A stretch of DNA of 64,000 nucleotides from Plotosus lineatus. Its lineage: Eukaryota; Chordata; Actinopteri; Siluriformes; Plotosidae. Shown here one piece after another: positions 43,942 through 54,015 of the stretch. The first letter of the stretch is position 1. The number at the start of each line of letters is the position of its first letter. A program made the translations under genes and the position numbers. Location: contig CM045733.1 in the NCBI GenBank assembly GCA_024760905.1, positions 20,986,001-21,050,000 of the forward strand, written 5' to 3'. The notes under the pieces are model-generated. The model ran no database searches. It was not told the DNA's origin and saw only the letters and a list, made by a program, of their open reading frames with translations.

Positions 43942-44290
43942 ACATTCATTCATTTTCAGAACCACTTAATTTTAATTCGGATCACGGAGAGGCTATTGCC
44001 CATCTCAGCCGACTCTGGGTGAGGGCGGGGTACACCTAGGACAGTTCACCAGGCCATCGCAGGCTCAACAATCACACAAATATTCATACTCACACTTACA
44101 CCTATCTATGGAAGAACCAATTATCCTACTGTGCTTGTTTTAGATTGTGGGATTAAACCAGAGTACCCGGAGGAATCCCACACAAATTTGGAGAACATGC
44201 AAACGCCGTACAGAAACTCCTAAGCTGGGAATCGAACCCAGGATCTTTTTGCTGTGAGGTGGATGTGCTCACCACTACAGCACCGTGCCA
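43942..44290 (-). mobile_element. SINE H2/L2, full length
   Basis: Minus strand head GGCACGGTGCTGTAGTGGTG, B box GGGTTCGATTCCC, body TTTGCATGTTCTCCAAATTTG, CACAATCTAAAACAAGCAC, tail AAGTGGTTCTGAAAATGAATG. Confidence 0.85.
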
Positions 44291-44319
44291 TCGGTTTCGG
44301 TTCACAGGGAATTCATAAT

Positions 44320-44668
44320 GGGCAGTGGTGGTCTGGTGGATAGGGTGCAGGATCGCTGATCCTAAGGTTGGAGATTCGAGTCCTCACAAGGTTGTCACTG
44401 TCCCCCCCAGTGCAGCTAACTGGGTTATCAAAGGCGGGCCATGTCTCTCACTGTCTATGGTGAGAGGCATGTAAAAGAACCATTGCTGAATTTCGTAAAG
44501 AGTAGCTGCAAAGCCGTCAGCATGTTTCTGTCCCTTGTTAAAGGGTTGTGACAGGAAGGGCATCCGACGTAAAAACCTCTGCCAAATCAAATGTGCGAAT
44601 CACATGATTCGCTGTGGCAACTCCCGAGAAAGGGGAAAAAGCCGAAAGGAAAAGAAGAAGGAGAAATA
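44320..44668 (+). mobile_element. SINE H1 with RTE-type tail, full length
   Basis: Head GGCAGTGGTGGTCTGGTGG, B box AGATTCGAGTCC, body, junction GTTTCTGTCCCTTGT, RTE-type tail GTGACAGGAAGGGCATCCGA, GATTCGCTGTGGCAACTCCC, AAGCCGAAAGGAAAAGAAGA. The final simple repeat is AAG-rich, as in the RTE LINE. Confidence 0.85.
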
Positions 44669-44684
44669 GACACTATAGATAGGT

Positions 44685-45003
44685 AGGGTAGGTAAGTCTG
44701 TTGGGTTTTTACACCCGAGCCTCATGGCTCATCAAGCCGGTGCTTATCCCCGGTTTCCGTAGCGTGAAGCGGCCAGGAGTTCAACTCCTCCTGGATGGGA
44801 CGCTAGTCCATGGCAGGTTATCTTCCCCGTTTTTTTTTTTTACTGGTACCCATTTATACTGCTGGATGAACAGAGGCACACTTGTGGTTGAGACCTTGCC
44901 CAGGGGTCTTAGCACAATGGAGGTCTCAGTGGGATTTGAACTCACAACCTCCCGATCATGAGCCCAACACACTAACTACTACACCACCAGCCCCAGACAC
45001 TAT
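44685..45003 (-). mobile_element. SINE H3 copy, full length
   Basis: Minus strand head GGGGCTGGTGGTGTAGTAG, B box GAGTTCAAATCCC; end GCTCGGGTGTAAAAACCCAAC with ACTTACCTACCCTACC as tail. The neighbouring copies at 44320 and 45042 are almost contiguous with it. Confidence 0.8.
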
Positions 45004-45041
45004 AGATAAAAACATTAAAATGTATTTCAATGTGTTGATAA

Positions 45042-45394
45042 TTGGGGCAGTGTTGGCCCGGTGGTATGGTAATGGATTACTGATCCCAAGGTCGAGAATT
45101 CAAGCCCCACTCTCAATGGGTTGTGTCTTCTGTCCCCCAGGTACAGCTATAACTGGGTTATCAGAGTTATCTCTCACTGCCTGTGGTGACAGGCATGCAA
45201 AAGAACCATTGTGGTCTTTCGTCAGGAGTAGGCTGCAAAGCCATCAGTGTGTTTCTGATCTGTGATGGTCTGGCAAGCTCTCCAGTGTGTACTCTGCCCT
45301 CACCCAGGGTTGGCTAAGATGGGTGTCAGCCTTCCCACGACCATAATTAAAATTAACCAGTCAGAAAGTGAATGAATAAATGAATCAATGAATG
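45042..45394 (+). mobile_element. SINE H1/L2-type, full length
   Basis: Head GGCAGTGTTGGCCCGGTGG, B box AATTCAAGCCCC, body ACAGCTATAACTGGGTTATC, L2-type tail CTGGCAAGCTCTCCAGTGTG, ending in AATGAATAAATGAATC. Confidence 0.8.
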
Positions 45395-47270
45395 TATTGA
45401 TACATTTTTACATTCAGACAGGATTTGAAAGATGTGTTTAGCAAAAAACTACATGAAATTCTACAACTGAAGTAAGATTTATTCAATACGACACTAAGTT
45501 CTTGCCCATGTTCCTCATTGGCGTTAAAGTGCAGTGTTTAATCATGTGAAATTTTTTTTTTTTATATTTTCATATTCAGGAAATTTCAAGAGCTCAGGGA
45601 CTCTGTATATCTGAAGTTCGGTATCTCTCAACCTGTGCTGAAAGCGATAACGTTCTGGATGCTCCTTTTACCTCGGCCCGGCATCTTTCACAGAGTATAT
45701 TGTGACAATGCAACAGTAACCCGGTGTCACTGCTTACTGAGCTCTACTTACAGTGCTGTCCAACTTTTAAAATATAGTGAGATAAGTTCAAATTTTATTC
45801 TTCCTCTTTTCGCATCTGTTCCCTTTCATGAAGAATGGTAGATGCCAGTTTTGGCAAACAGCTCATCCTGTATTTCCTTCTCAATCCTACACTCTTCAAC
45901 TTGCGATCAAAATAAATCAAGTGAGATAAAGGTATAGAAAAAAGGTTGTAGATGTAAGACTTTTGACAGTGTAGGCAAGATTAAAAGAAATGTCAGCATA
46001 GGATCTTCAGACAACCTCAGCGAGCTTCCTTGTTAGGGAAAAAGCATGTCATCTTAACACCTAGTGTCTCATTTCATTTTACAGTCACATTTATATTCCA
46101 TCTCATCATGCCACCAACATCCTGCAGATGTTTTATAAGATGGATTGCAGGTTGAAAGGAAAGTGGTGACACTGAATATTCCATCTCTTCAAGTAATTTC
46201 TACACGTCATTGATTTTAAAATGGTGACATGTTTAATAACAAGACCTGTTGTTATTGACTCAGGCAGTGTATTCGTCTGAAACATAATCTATTTTCTTCA
46301 TCTTTATATGAAAAATCGCTCCACTCAGAACAGTAGCTTAGAGGTAGCTCATGTAAGAATGGAGCTAATATGGGGGGGGGGGGGGGTAAAGGAGCAGGAA
46401 AGTGAACAATTATTCATATCTTGAATAATGCTCCACTGCCAAATGTGCTAAACCTATCAGGAGGTGCTTCAGCCTGAATTTACAACACTATAATTGGATG
46501 AACATTCTGTGAAGAAGTATTTCATTCACCACAAATTAGCACAGTTGATGTTCTTAAATTAATCCACACAGTTTCCTCAGCGCTATTCTTCTTTCGCCTT
46601 GCCGCATTCTACCTGATAATTTAGCGACACCTTGATTTGAGTTGTGTGCAGTGCATTCGTGGCTGCGTCTGATATTTCCCCTCCTACCACCACCACCACC
46701 ACCACCTCCCAGTCTCTTTCCATGGCATGTGAACACATTATTCTGCTTTAATCTACACATCTGCTTCGATCTGCATTTATATATCTTTAATGAAACATCT
46801 GTATGTGTCAAATTTGAAGGGGAAGCAAATCGGTCTCCATAACAGTAGGAGTACATACAGGAACAGCGCCTATCAGAATGAAAAAGTTGCCCCTTTCTGT
46901 TAACTTACAAAAGAATTAAAATGAATATATGTAGACAGAAATGCTTCAAATTCAGTAGTCGGCTACGATTTAGGCTCACTGTTTCCACAGCAACCTCACA
47001 GTCGAAGCCCTGACTGTTTGTTTATATGCATCTCGGTACAGTCCAGTCAGTTATGACATGTGCTACTCCTTCCGAAGCTTTTCACATTATAAAGGATGTC
47101 TCATCTCAAGCACTGTTGCCCTGATGTTGGACTCTTGCAAATCTACAGGGTGAAATGCAACACTCCTTTCGTTTTCAACACACTCAGTCTCATAACAGCA
47201 GGCGAGCTGATGTGAGTGTAAATAATCTATCCTGCGGCAGTTGTCAGAAAAGGAAGAGTACAGACTGTCA
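45395..47270. other. Mostly unique sequence, no gene recognised
   Basis: Contains a G15 run (46372-46386) and a short (CCA)n at 46690-46707. ORFs 46554-46856 (minus) and 47087-47287 (minus) have no recognisable domain. This is the largest stretch in the right half without a recognised transposon; unannotated regulatory sequence or an untranslated exon cannot be excluded. Confidence 0.45.
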
Positions 47271-47370
47271 CCTGCAGACAGAGACACCGATCAGTCTGAG
47301 ACTCTGATCAAATGCTCCTCCCTGCAGACAGAGACACCGATCAGTCTGAGACTCTGATCAAATGCTCCTC
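47271..47370. repeat. Perfect tandem duplication, 2 x 50 bp
   Basis: 47271-47320 and 47321-47370 are identical, unit beginning CCTGCAGACAGAGACACCG. No further copies. Confidence 0.95.
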
Positions 47371-47444
47371 CTTTCCTGCTGTATGGAATCAAAGAAGTTC
47401 TATCAGCTTTCACACTAGCAATCTGCTTGCATCTCTCTCCCTCA

Positions 47445-47447
<3 letters not shown>

Positions 47448-47513
<66 letters not shown>

Positions 47514-47521
47514 ACAAAGAG

Positions 47522-47568
<47 letters not shown>
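47448..47568. repeat. (CT)n(CA)n...(GA)n compound microsatellite
   Basis: CT units (about 47448-47489), CA units to 47516, then GA units to 47568. The CT and GA tracts are mutually complementary. Confidence 0.95.
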
Positions 47569-47571
<3 letters not shown>

Positions 47572-47811
47572 CATAGCTGATGTCCTTGTGCTGTGATTAG
47601 TGACTGTACTTGTCATTCAGTCTCTGCTTTGATTTATAGTATTGTTGTTGTTGACAGCATCTCTTCTCATAATCATGGCCAAGGGTGGGAGTTCAAGAAT
47701 ACAAACACCAGAGTGCTTAAAAAATTAAATTCGTCTTTACTTTCACAATGTCTGGTACAGAAATTGTAATGCTTCATCATGTTTTTGTTAGATTTTACAA
47801 ATGGAATCTGA

Positions 47812-48128
47812 AGTTGTGGCTGAGTGCTGGCTTACTGTTCTGGAGGTCGAGGGTTCAAGCCCCACTATCATCAAGTTGTCACTGCTGTCCCCCCAGTGCA
47901 GCGAACTGGGTTATCAAAGGCCCGTCGTGTCTCTTACTGTCTGTGGTGAGAGGTCAGTGCTGTCATGTGAAAAGAGTGTGCTAGTGGGTTGTTGTCAGCA
48001 TGTTTATGTCTCGCGATGCCCTGGCAAGCTGTCCAGGGTATATTCTGCCCTCACGTAGAGTCGGCTGAGATAGACGCCAGCCTTCCCTCGACCCTAATTA
48101 GGATTAAGTGGATCAGAGAATGCATGAT
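47812..48128 (+). mobile_element. SINE H1/L2-type, decayed head
   Basis: GAGGGTTCAAGCCCCACTATC B box, AGTGCAGCGAACTGGGTTATC body, L2-type tail CTGGCAAGCTGTCCAGGGTA, ending GGATTAAGTGGATCAGAGAATG. Confidence 0.75.
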
Positions 48129-48269
48129 TGAAAATGGAATCACTTAGTTATGTTTATCAGTTCTGCTGCAGCATTTTAATGCTACATTGAAATACTCTAC
48201 TGAGGCCAAATGTGAAAATATGCTGATGAACATGTACTTCTTGATCGTCATAGGGCAGAAGTATTTAAT

Positions 48270-48345
<76 letters not shown>

Positions 48346-48351
48346 ACACTG
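48270..48351. repeat. (CA)n microsatellite
   Basis: About 40 CA units with one TA interruption near the right end. Confidence 0.95.
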
Positions 48352-48607
48352 TTTTCAAAGAAAACCTCTTGTGGGATGTGAGCCGTGTCCAAGTTTAGTT
48401 CCCCATTACTGGAAAACTTTAGCTATTGATATGTATTCTTACTCACAGCTTCTGAACCAGTTGGATATGCTTATTTGAAGTCAGTCAATCCAACATCATA
48501 AACAATGTTGTCTATATGGGTGGTCACATTGAAATTTTCAGGAAATTCAGGAAACTTCAGTGGAATATTTAAATTATATTAAATAATGCTGGAGGGAAAT
48601 CATAGTA

Positions 48608-49165
48608 CAGACGCTCCCCGACTTAGTTCCGGATGGCCAAATGTAAGTTGAAAGTGAATGTAAGTTGTTATTTTGACATATTACGAATGATGTGTGACGC
48701 TCATACTGTAATATACATCCATAAATACCATTACCTTGTCTCATAAAACACCCCTAAATCAATTATTATAAGCATAGCATTGTAAATAATATCAAATATA
48801 TCAAATAATATCAACATTCAGTTCAAATAAGTCACTAATTTATACCGAGTTACTTTTCATGAAGCTTAAAACAGTCAATCAACGTTTACAATATTTGAAG
48901 CGCTCAATAGCGAAAGTAGTGTATTTACAAAAGTAGTGTACTTGCTGTGGGTTATACAGACTTCCGGTCTTTCAAGTGCACAAGGGTGCCATTGAACTCG
49001 TTTAAAACACAGCCTGCACTGATGTAAATCCCAGCAAAGTGGAGAGTTCTTTCTTTTGTGCAAGTAAGTAAAGTAAGTAATTAAACGTTATTCAAGAGTT
49101 GCATACAAAGAACAAGTACAAATCATAATGAATATTAATATAAAAATAAGTATACACTCTTAGGG

Positions 49166-49223
<58 letters not shown>

Positions 49224-49384
49224 GCAGTCTGTAGTTTGTAAACAATGAATGCACCGTCATTGCATCATTACATCAGCATACTACGTAGGCACGTCTAAAC
49301 TAAAAATTGTACTTTTTTTGGGGGGGAAAAAAACGTAAAATCGAAAAAATTTTAAACGGATGAACGTAGGTTGGGGAGCATCTG
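48608..49384. mobile_element. Pogo/Tigger-like non-autonomous element with both ends
   Basis: 777 bp flanked by TA at 48606-48607 and 49385-49386. Left end CAGACGCTCCCCGACTTA; right end, on the complement, CAGATGCTCCCCAACCTACG. Inner sequence is AT-rich with a (TA)n tract at 49168-49221. The right portion, from 49225, matches 9940-10146 and the inverted copy at 13562-14095. No transposase; the 62-codon minus ORF 48875-49063 shows no HTH or DDE motif. The CAGRYGCTCCCCRACTTA terminus and TA target are typical of pogo/Tigger elements. Confidence 0.75.
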
Positions 49385-49478
49385 TATATTAGAGGAGGCA
49401 ATTAATAAAATGGCAAAGGATGCTGCAATACATAATTTATCATTTACCCCCTCTCTCATGCCCTCTCCCTATATATAT

Positions 49479-49730
49479 GGATCCCTCACTTTCCACAGTT
49501 AATTGTAAATAAAATTGTAAGTCTAAAACTTGTAAGTCAAAACGTTCGTTAGATGAAACAAAAATTTCCAGAGAAAAAAAAGAAAACCAATTAATTCGTT
49601 CCAACCCCCTCCCAAACTCATAACCTGACACAAACATGCATTGTTGATGTAAGATATTTGAGATAAACGTGCAACAATAAACATTTCACAATAATAACAC
49701 ATGTACAGTAACATTAATAATACTGTAATT
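49479..49730. mobile_element. Possible Tigger-like fragment
   Basis: Starts GGATCCCTCACTTTCCACAG, then repeated GTAAGTCTAAAACTTGTAAGTC, the type of internal sequence seen near pogo/Tigger ends. No second terminus. Confidence 0.4.
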
Positions 49731-49736
49731 AACAAT

Positions 49737-49905
49737 CTTTTTTTCCTTTCGGTTGTTCTCTTTCTTTCCTCAGGGGTCGCCACAGTGAATCATCACATGT
49801 TTGATTTGGCATAGTTTTTAGGTTGGATGCCCTCCCTGACGCAACCCTTTAGAAAGGGGCAAAAACCCATTGACGGCTATGTAGCCTAGTCTTTGCAAAT
49901 ACTGT
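49737..49905 (-). mobile_element. SINE with RTE-type tail, 5'-truncated
   Basis: Minus strand: GCCGTCAATGGGTTTTTGCCC, GGTTGCGTCAGGGAGGGCATCC, GATTCACTGTGGCGACCCC and CAACCGAAAGGAAAAAAAG. It is nearer to the LINE consensus GGCGACCCC than the other SINE copies. Confidence 0.75.
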
Positions 49906-50697
49906 AATTAACAATAATAATAATAAAACAAGAACAAACAATACAGTAAGTGCATCTGAACTTAAGAATAGCACTTAACATTAACTTACACCCCTATTTC
50001 ATTTTTTCTTTTACTTTTTTTTTATTTATTTATCTAATTTTTTGGAAAAAAAATGTAACTGCTTTAACACTTCTAATTGGCGAATATGACCTTGGGGAAC
50101 ATACTTTAACACACTGGACCAGCCTTAAGTGTGATTGTGCATCTGCTACACCAAGTGGCAGTGGTGCGCTCACTGTGTTCCCTATAGTGTTGGGAAAAAG
50201 CACCAAGCAAATGATATGAAGTGCAGTAAACACACTATTAATAGTCCGCATGGGGTGCTGGGAGGGGAGGTGGGGTTCTTCCTATAGGGGCATCACAGAA
50301 AATAATTGAAAAGCATTGCACAAAGCATTCTTTGAGCGCGAAAGAATACACGCAGAAGAATGCAAGGCTAATCGACCCAAAAAAGCCATTTATATATATA
50401 TATATATATATATAAATTCCCCACTCACTATATACAGAAAGAGATAGTGTTATAAGAGAAATGAAGGTCCTTCAGCCCTTGAGAAGATAAATAAGATCCC
50501 CCCGCTTTTCCCGACAATGGACCAGAGCAATAGCAAGAAAGGTTAACACTGATTGTTCTTTTCACTTCCTTTCATTTGTATTCATTTATCAGTCTTGTTA
50601 GTTGAAATATCCATTTAATGTTCTGTGGTTCTGTTCATTTGATGTTTTGCCAGGTGAAAGTTTGTCTGACTGCCTAGTTTATACATTTATGGTTTAT

Positions 50698-50792
<95 letters not shown>

Positions 50793-50976
50793 TTTTGTGA
50801 AGCATAAATCTTTTTATGTTTTGTGGGGATTTTTTTATTGCTGCTTATTATCATCCAGGACAGAAATACACAATCAATCCAGAAATCCATAATCAGCTCA
50901 GGCACAAATACGAAACAATCACTGAAGTTAAGATCCAATGCCTCTGGGTCTCTGCTTAGGAGCTCTGCTAAAATAA
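49906..50976. other. No gene; (TA)n at 50390-50416 and 50708-50775 plus poly(T) to 50797
   Basis: ORFs here cross the TA and T tracts and carry no domain. Confidence 0.5.
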
Positions 50977-51215
50977 ATTCATTCATTTATTAATTTTCTA
51001 AGCTTTTTAATCCTAGGGAAATGGCCACCATGAACAGCTCACCAGGCCATTTCAGGTCAGCACATATACAAGCAATGCCACTCACACCAAGGGACGATTT
51101 GGAACAGCCAATGAGCCTACTGTGCATGTTTTTTGGATTGTGGGAGGAAACCTATGCAAGAATGGGGAGAACTTGCAAGCTCCACACAGAAAACTCTGAC
51201 GGTTATAATGTATAG

Positions 51216-51218
<3 letters not shown>
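50977..51218 (-). mobile_element. SINE/L2-type, head lost at a CA tract
   Basis: Minus strand: CAAGTTCTCCCCATTC, GGTTTCCTCCCACAATCC, CATTGGCTGTTCCAAATCG, tail AAGCTTAGAAAATTAATAAATG. Confidence 0.7.

Positions 51219-51294
<76 letters not shown>
51219..51294. repeat. (CA)n microsatellite
   Basis: About 38 CA units between a SINE and a Tc1 terminal repeat. Confidence 0.95.
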
Positions 51295-51297
<3 letters not shown>

Positions 51298-51838
51298 CTG
51301 CCCTCCATGATTATTGGCGCCCCTAGTTAAGATGTGCTCAAAGCCTAAAAATAAATTACATTTTTATTACAGAAGCTACTTCATGCTGAAAATTGTAGAG
51401 AAATGTAACCTTCAACTCAAATTAATTTTAAGGGAGATCCCACTATGAGAAATAATAATTTTTTTCATAAAATCACCTGTTCTACAATTATTGGAAACAT
51501 GAACAATTCCTAGGAAATAAATATAATTTAAGTATTTCTGTCATTTCTAAAGTAGTTTACAAAAGTGATAAGGGTGTCTAGAAACATTTTTAAATAATAA
51601 TTCATCGCTCCCTGTTATCCTGGGGTATAAATATGACATGACATAGATGCCATTTCTCTTACCCACTCTTCAACATGGGAAAGACAAAGGAACACACCAT
51701 TCAAGCAGGGCAGATGTGTGTCGACCTTCATAGGTCAGGCAATGGCTACAAGAAAATAGCCCTCTGCCTGCATCTGCCAATATCTACTGTCCCAGGAATC
51801 ATTAAGAGGTTTAAAACAACCAGAACAGTGGTAAACAA

Positions 51839-51850
51839 CCCTGGACAAGG
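51839..51850. repeat. Target site duplication, left
   Basis: CCCTGGACAAGG, identical to 52500-52511, inside the Tc1 transposase sequence. Confidence 0.85.
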
Positions 51851-52166
51851 TAGGTAAGGTAAAGTATTTTGGGCTTTTTACACCCGAGCCTAGTGGCTCT
51901 TTATGCCAGTGCTTATCCCCTGTTTCTATAGCGTGAAGCGACCAGGAGTTCAGCTCCTCCTGGATGGGACGCTAGTCCATTGCAGGTAACCTTCTCATCA
52001 TATTTTTTACTGGTATCCATTTATACTGCTGGGTGAACAGAGGCACACTTGTGGTTGAGACCTTACCCAGGGGTCTTAGCACAGTGGGGGGTCTCACTGG
52101 GATTTGAACACACAACCTCCCAATCATGAGTGCAGCACCCTAACCACTACACCACCGGCCCCACAC
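51851..52166 (-). mobile_element. SINE H3, distal unit of a dimer
   Basis: Minus strand: head GGGGCCGGTGGTGTAGTGG, B box TGTTCAAATCCC, end GCTCGGGTGTAAAAAGCCC and TTTACCTTACCTACC. Confidence 0.8.
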
Positions 52167-52177
52167 AATTGTATATT

Positions 52178-52499
52178 AGGTAAGGTAAAGTAAAGTCTGT
52201 TGGGCTTTTTACACCTGAGCCATAGTGGATCATGAGGTCGGTGCTTATTTCCGGTTTCCATAGTGTAAAGCGACTAGGAGTACAACTTCTCCTGGATGGG
52301 ACGCTAGTCCATCTCAGGTTACCTTCCCAGTATATTTTTACTGGTACCCTTTTATACTGCTGGGGGAACAGAGGCACACTTGTGGTTGGTTGAGACCTTG
52401 CCCAGGAGTCTTAGCAAAGTGTGGATCTAACTGGGATTTGAACACACAGCCTCCCTATCATGAGCACAGCACCCTAACCACTACGCCATCTGGCCCACT
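52178..52499 (-). mobile_element. SINE H3, proximal unit of a dimer
   Basis: Minus strand: head GGGCCAGATGGCGTAGTGG, B box TGTTCAAATCCC, end GCTCAGGTGTAAAAAGCCC with TTTACTTTACCTTACC. Joined to the distal unit through TAATATACAATTGTG. Confidence 0.8.
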
Positions 52500-52511
52500 C
52501 CCTGGACAAGG
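52500..52511. repeat. Target site duplication, right
   Basis: Second copy of CCCTGGACAAGG; together with 51839-51850 it flanks both SINE units as one insertion. Confidence 0.85.
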
Positions 52512-53185
52512 ACGCAAGGTTATTTTGCCACTGTGCACAAGGAGAAAGATGGTAAGAGAAATAAAAACATTCTCCGAGCCTCACTATTAAAGAATTTCAA
52601 CAAATGGTAGCATTTTTGGGTCACAAAGTCTCCCAAACAACCATCAGGTGCAATCTTCATACCTGCAGGTTGTTTGGAAGGCATGCACGAGGATTTTTTT
52701 TCCCCCCTCACTCAGTCATAAATGCAACCATCTGGAGTTTGCTAAGGGACTGGGACTTCAACTTGGCCTGTGTGCTTTGGCAACAAGCACTCTTACTGGG
52801 TCCGACAGAACACAAAAGTGAAGTATGGGAGGATCAGTGATGTTGTGGTCATGTCTCTGTTCCAGAGGCCGTGAAAACCCTGTTAGGGTGCATGGAATCA
52901 TAAACGCTTTGAAATACCAGGATATTTTAAATCAAAATCTGGTGCCCTGTCCCCTAAAGCTGAAGATGGGTCATCTCTGTTTCTTTCAGCAAGATAATGA
53001 CCCTATACAATTGGCCAAATCTATACAGAAATGGTTCACCGGACACAAAACCAAGCTGCTCCCATGGCCATCTCAGTCAGAGATGTGATCTCAATCAGAG
53101 AGTGCAGAGGAGAGTACCCAGGTCACTGGATGATTTAGCGAGGTTGTGCAGAGAGGAATGGTCTCCAAAATCTATAAATAGAGAT

Positions 53186-53406
53186 GTCATTCATTGAGTG
53201 ATTTTCTGAACCACTTAATCTTAATTGGGTTGCAGGGAGGCCGGTGTACATCTCAGCTGACTGTGAACGAGCTCATCAGACCATTGCAGGCTAGAAACAT
53301 GCTGATGGCTATGCAGCTACTCTTGACCAAAATCTGCAATGATTCTATCACATGCCTCTCACCATAGACAGTGAGAGTCATGGTCGGTCTTTGATGGGCA
53401 AGTTAA

Positions 53407-53443
<37 letters not shown>

Positions 53444-53530
53444 TGGGGGCAATTACAACCCATTTATAGTTGGGCTTGAATCTCTGACCTTGGGATCAGT
53501 AATCCGGCACCCTCTCACCAGGCTTTGCAC
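53186..53530 (-). mobile_element. SINE H1/L2-type with internal poly(T)
   Basis: Minus strand: B box AGATTCAAGCCC, body AACTTGCCCATCAAAGACC, L2-type tail and AAGTGGTTCAGAAAATCAC. A T run at 53408-53442 interrupts the body. Confidence 0.75.
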
Positions 53531-53744
53531 TGAATTGAATGACAAGCTGTTGTCATACTAAGACTTAAAAGCATAAAATAAAGCATATTTCTCCATTTTT
53601 CTCAAGGCTAAAAACTTTATACTGTTACTGCTATTTGTTGTTTTGGATACCTTCATTAGTGCTTGGAATGGATTCCCTATAGATACAATGGTTCCACTAT
53701 ATACTGATCGTGTTATTATTTCCTTCAATTATTTGTATCATTTC

Positions 53745-54015
53745 CTTCAATTATATTCTGTAACCACTTTTCCCTTCTCAGGCTCACAGCAGATCATATT
53801 GTGTGGAACACTGGGCATACAGTGGAACTGCACTCATGATGAAATGCAGTCCAGCACAGGCCATTATTAGGACACTTAGTCAAACCTAAGGGCAACTTAA
53901 TATCCCCAATCCATTTATTATCTTTTTTTTTTTTTTTGAGGTTATAGAAAACCACAGAAACCATACATAGGGTGAACATAAGCAATTCCATGGAGACACT
54001 AATTATGTGCCTGTA
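53745..54015 (-). mobile_element. SINE/L2-type copy, old
   Basis: Minus strand: CATTAGTGTCTCCATGG-like, GTGTTCACCCTATGTATGG, GGATTGGGGATATTAAG, then CAGTGTTCCACACAATATG and AAAGTGGTTACAGAATATAA. Confidence 0.5.

Larger units (their letters stand above)
51675..53170 (+). pseudogene. Tc1-like transposase pseudogene, SINE-interrupted
   Basis: MGKTKEHTIQAGQMCVDLHR opens the first helix-turn-helix and NGYKKIALCLHLPISTV continues it; PGQGR is the GRPR-like linker, where the SINEs enter. After the SINEs come MVAFLGHKVSQTTIRCNLHT (second helix-turn-helix), GSVMLWSCLCSRG, and FFQQDNDPIQLAKSIQKW with the second catalytic Asp. WPSQSEM then breaks just before the Glu, and VPRSLDDLARLCREEWSPK closes the piece. 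The first catalytic Asp region is destroyed (LLLGPTEHKSE). Multiple stops and frameshifts. Confidence 0.8.
51295..53185 (+). mobile_element. Tc1-like transposon, split by a SINE dimer and truncated
   Basis: Left inverted repeat CTGCCCTCCATGATTATTGG at about 51298 matches, inverted, the end of the copy at 55216-55867 (complement TGCCCTCTATAATTATTAGC). Then an inverted-repeat arm and a broken transposase, interrupted at 51851-52499 by two SINE H3 copies and cut at about 53185 by a SINE H1. Confidence 0.8.

Noticed and set aside
46642..46842. Proline-rich ORF around a (CCA)n tract
   Set aside because: Proline run is only the short (CCA)n repeat; no domain and no splice-bounded exon.
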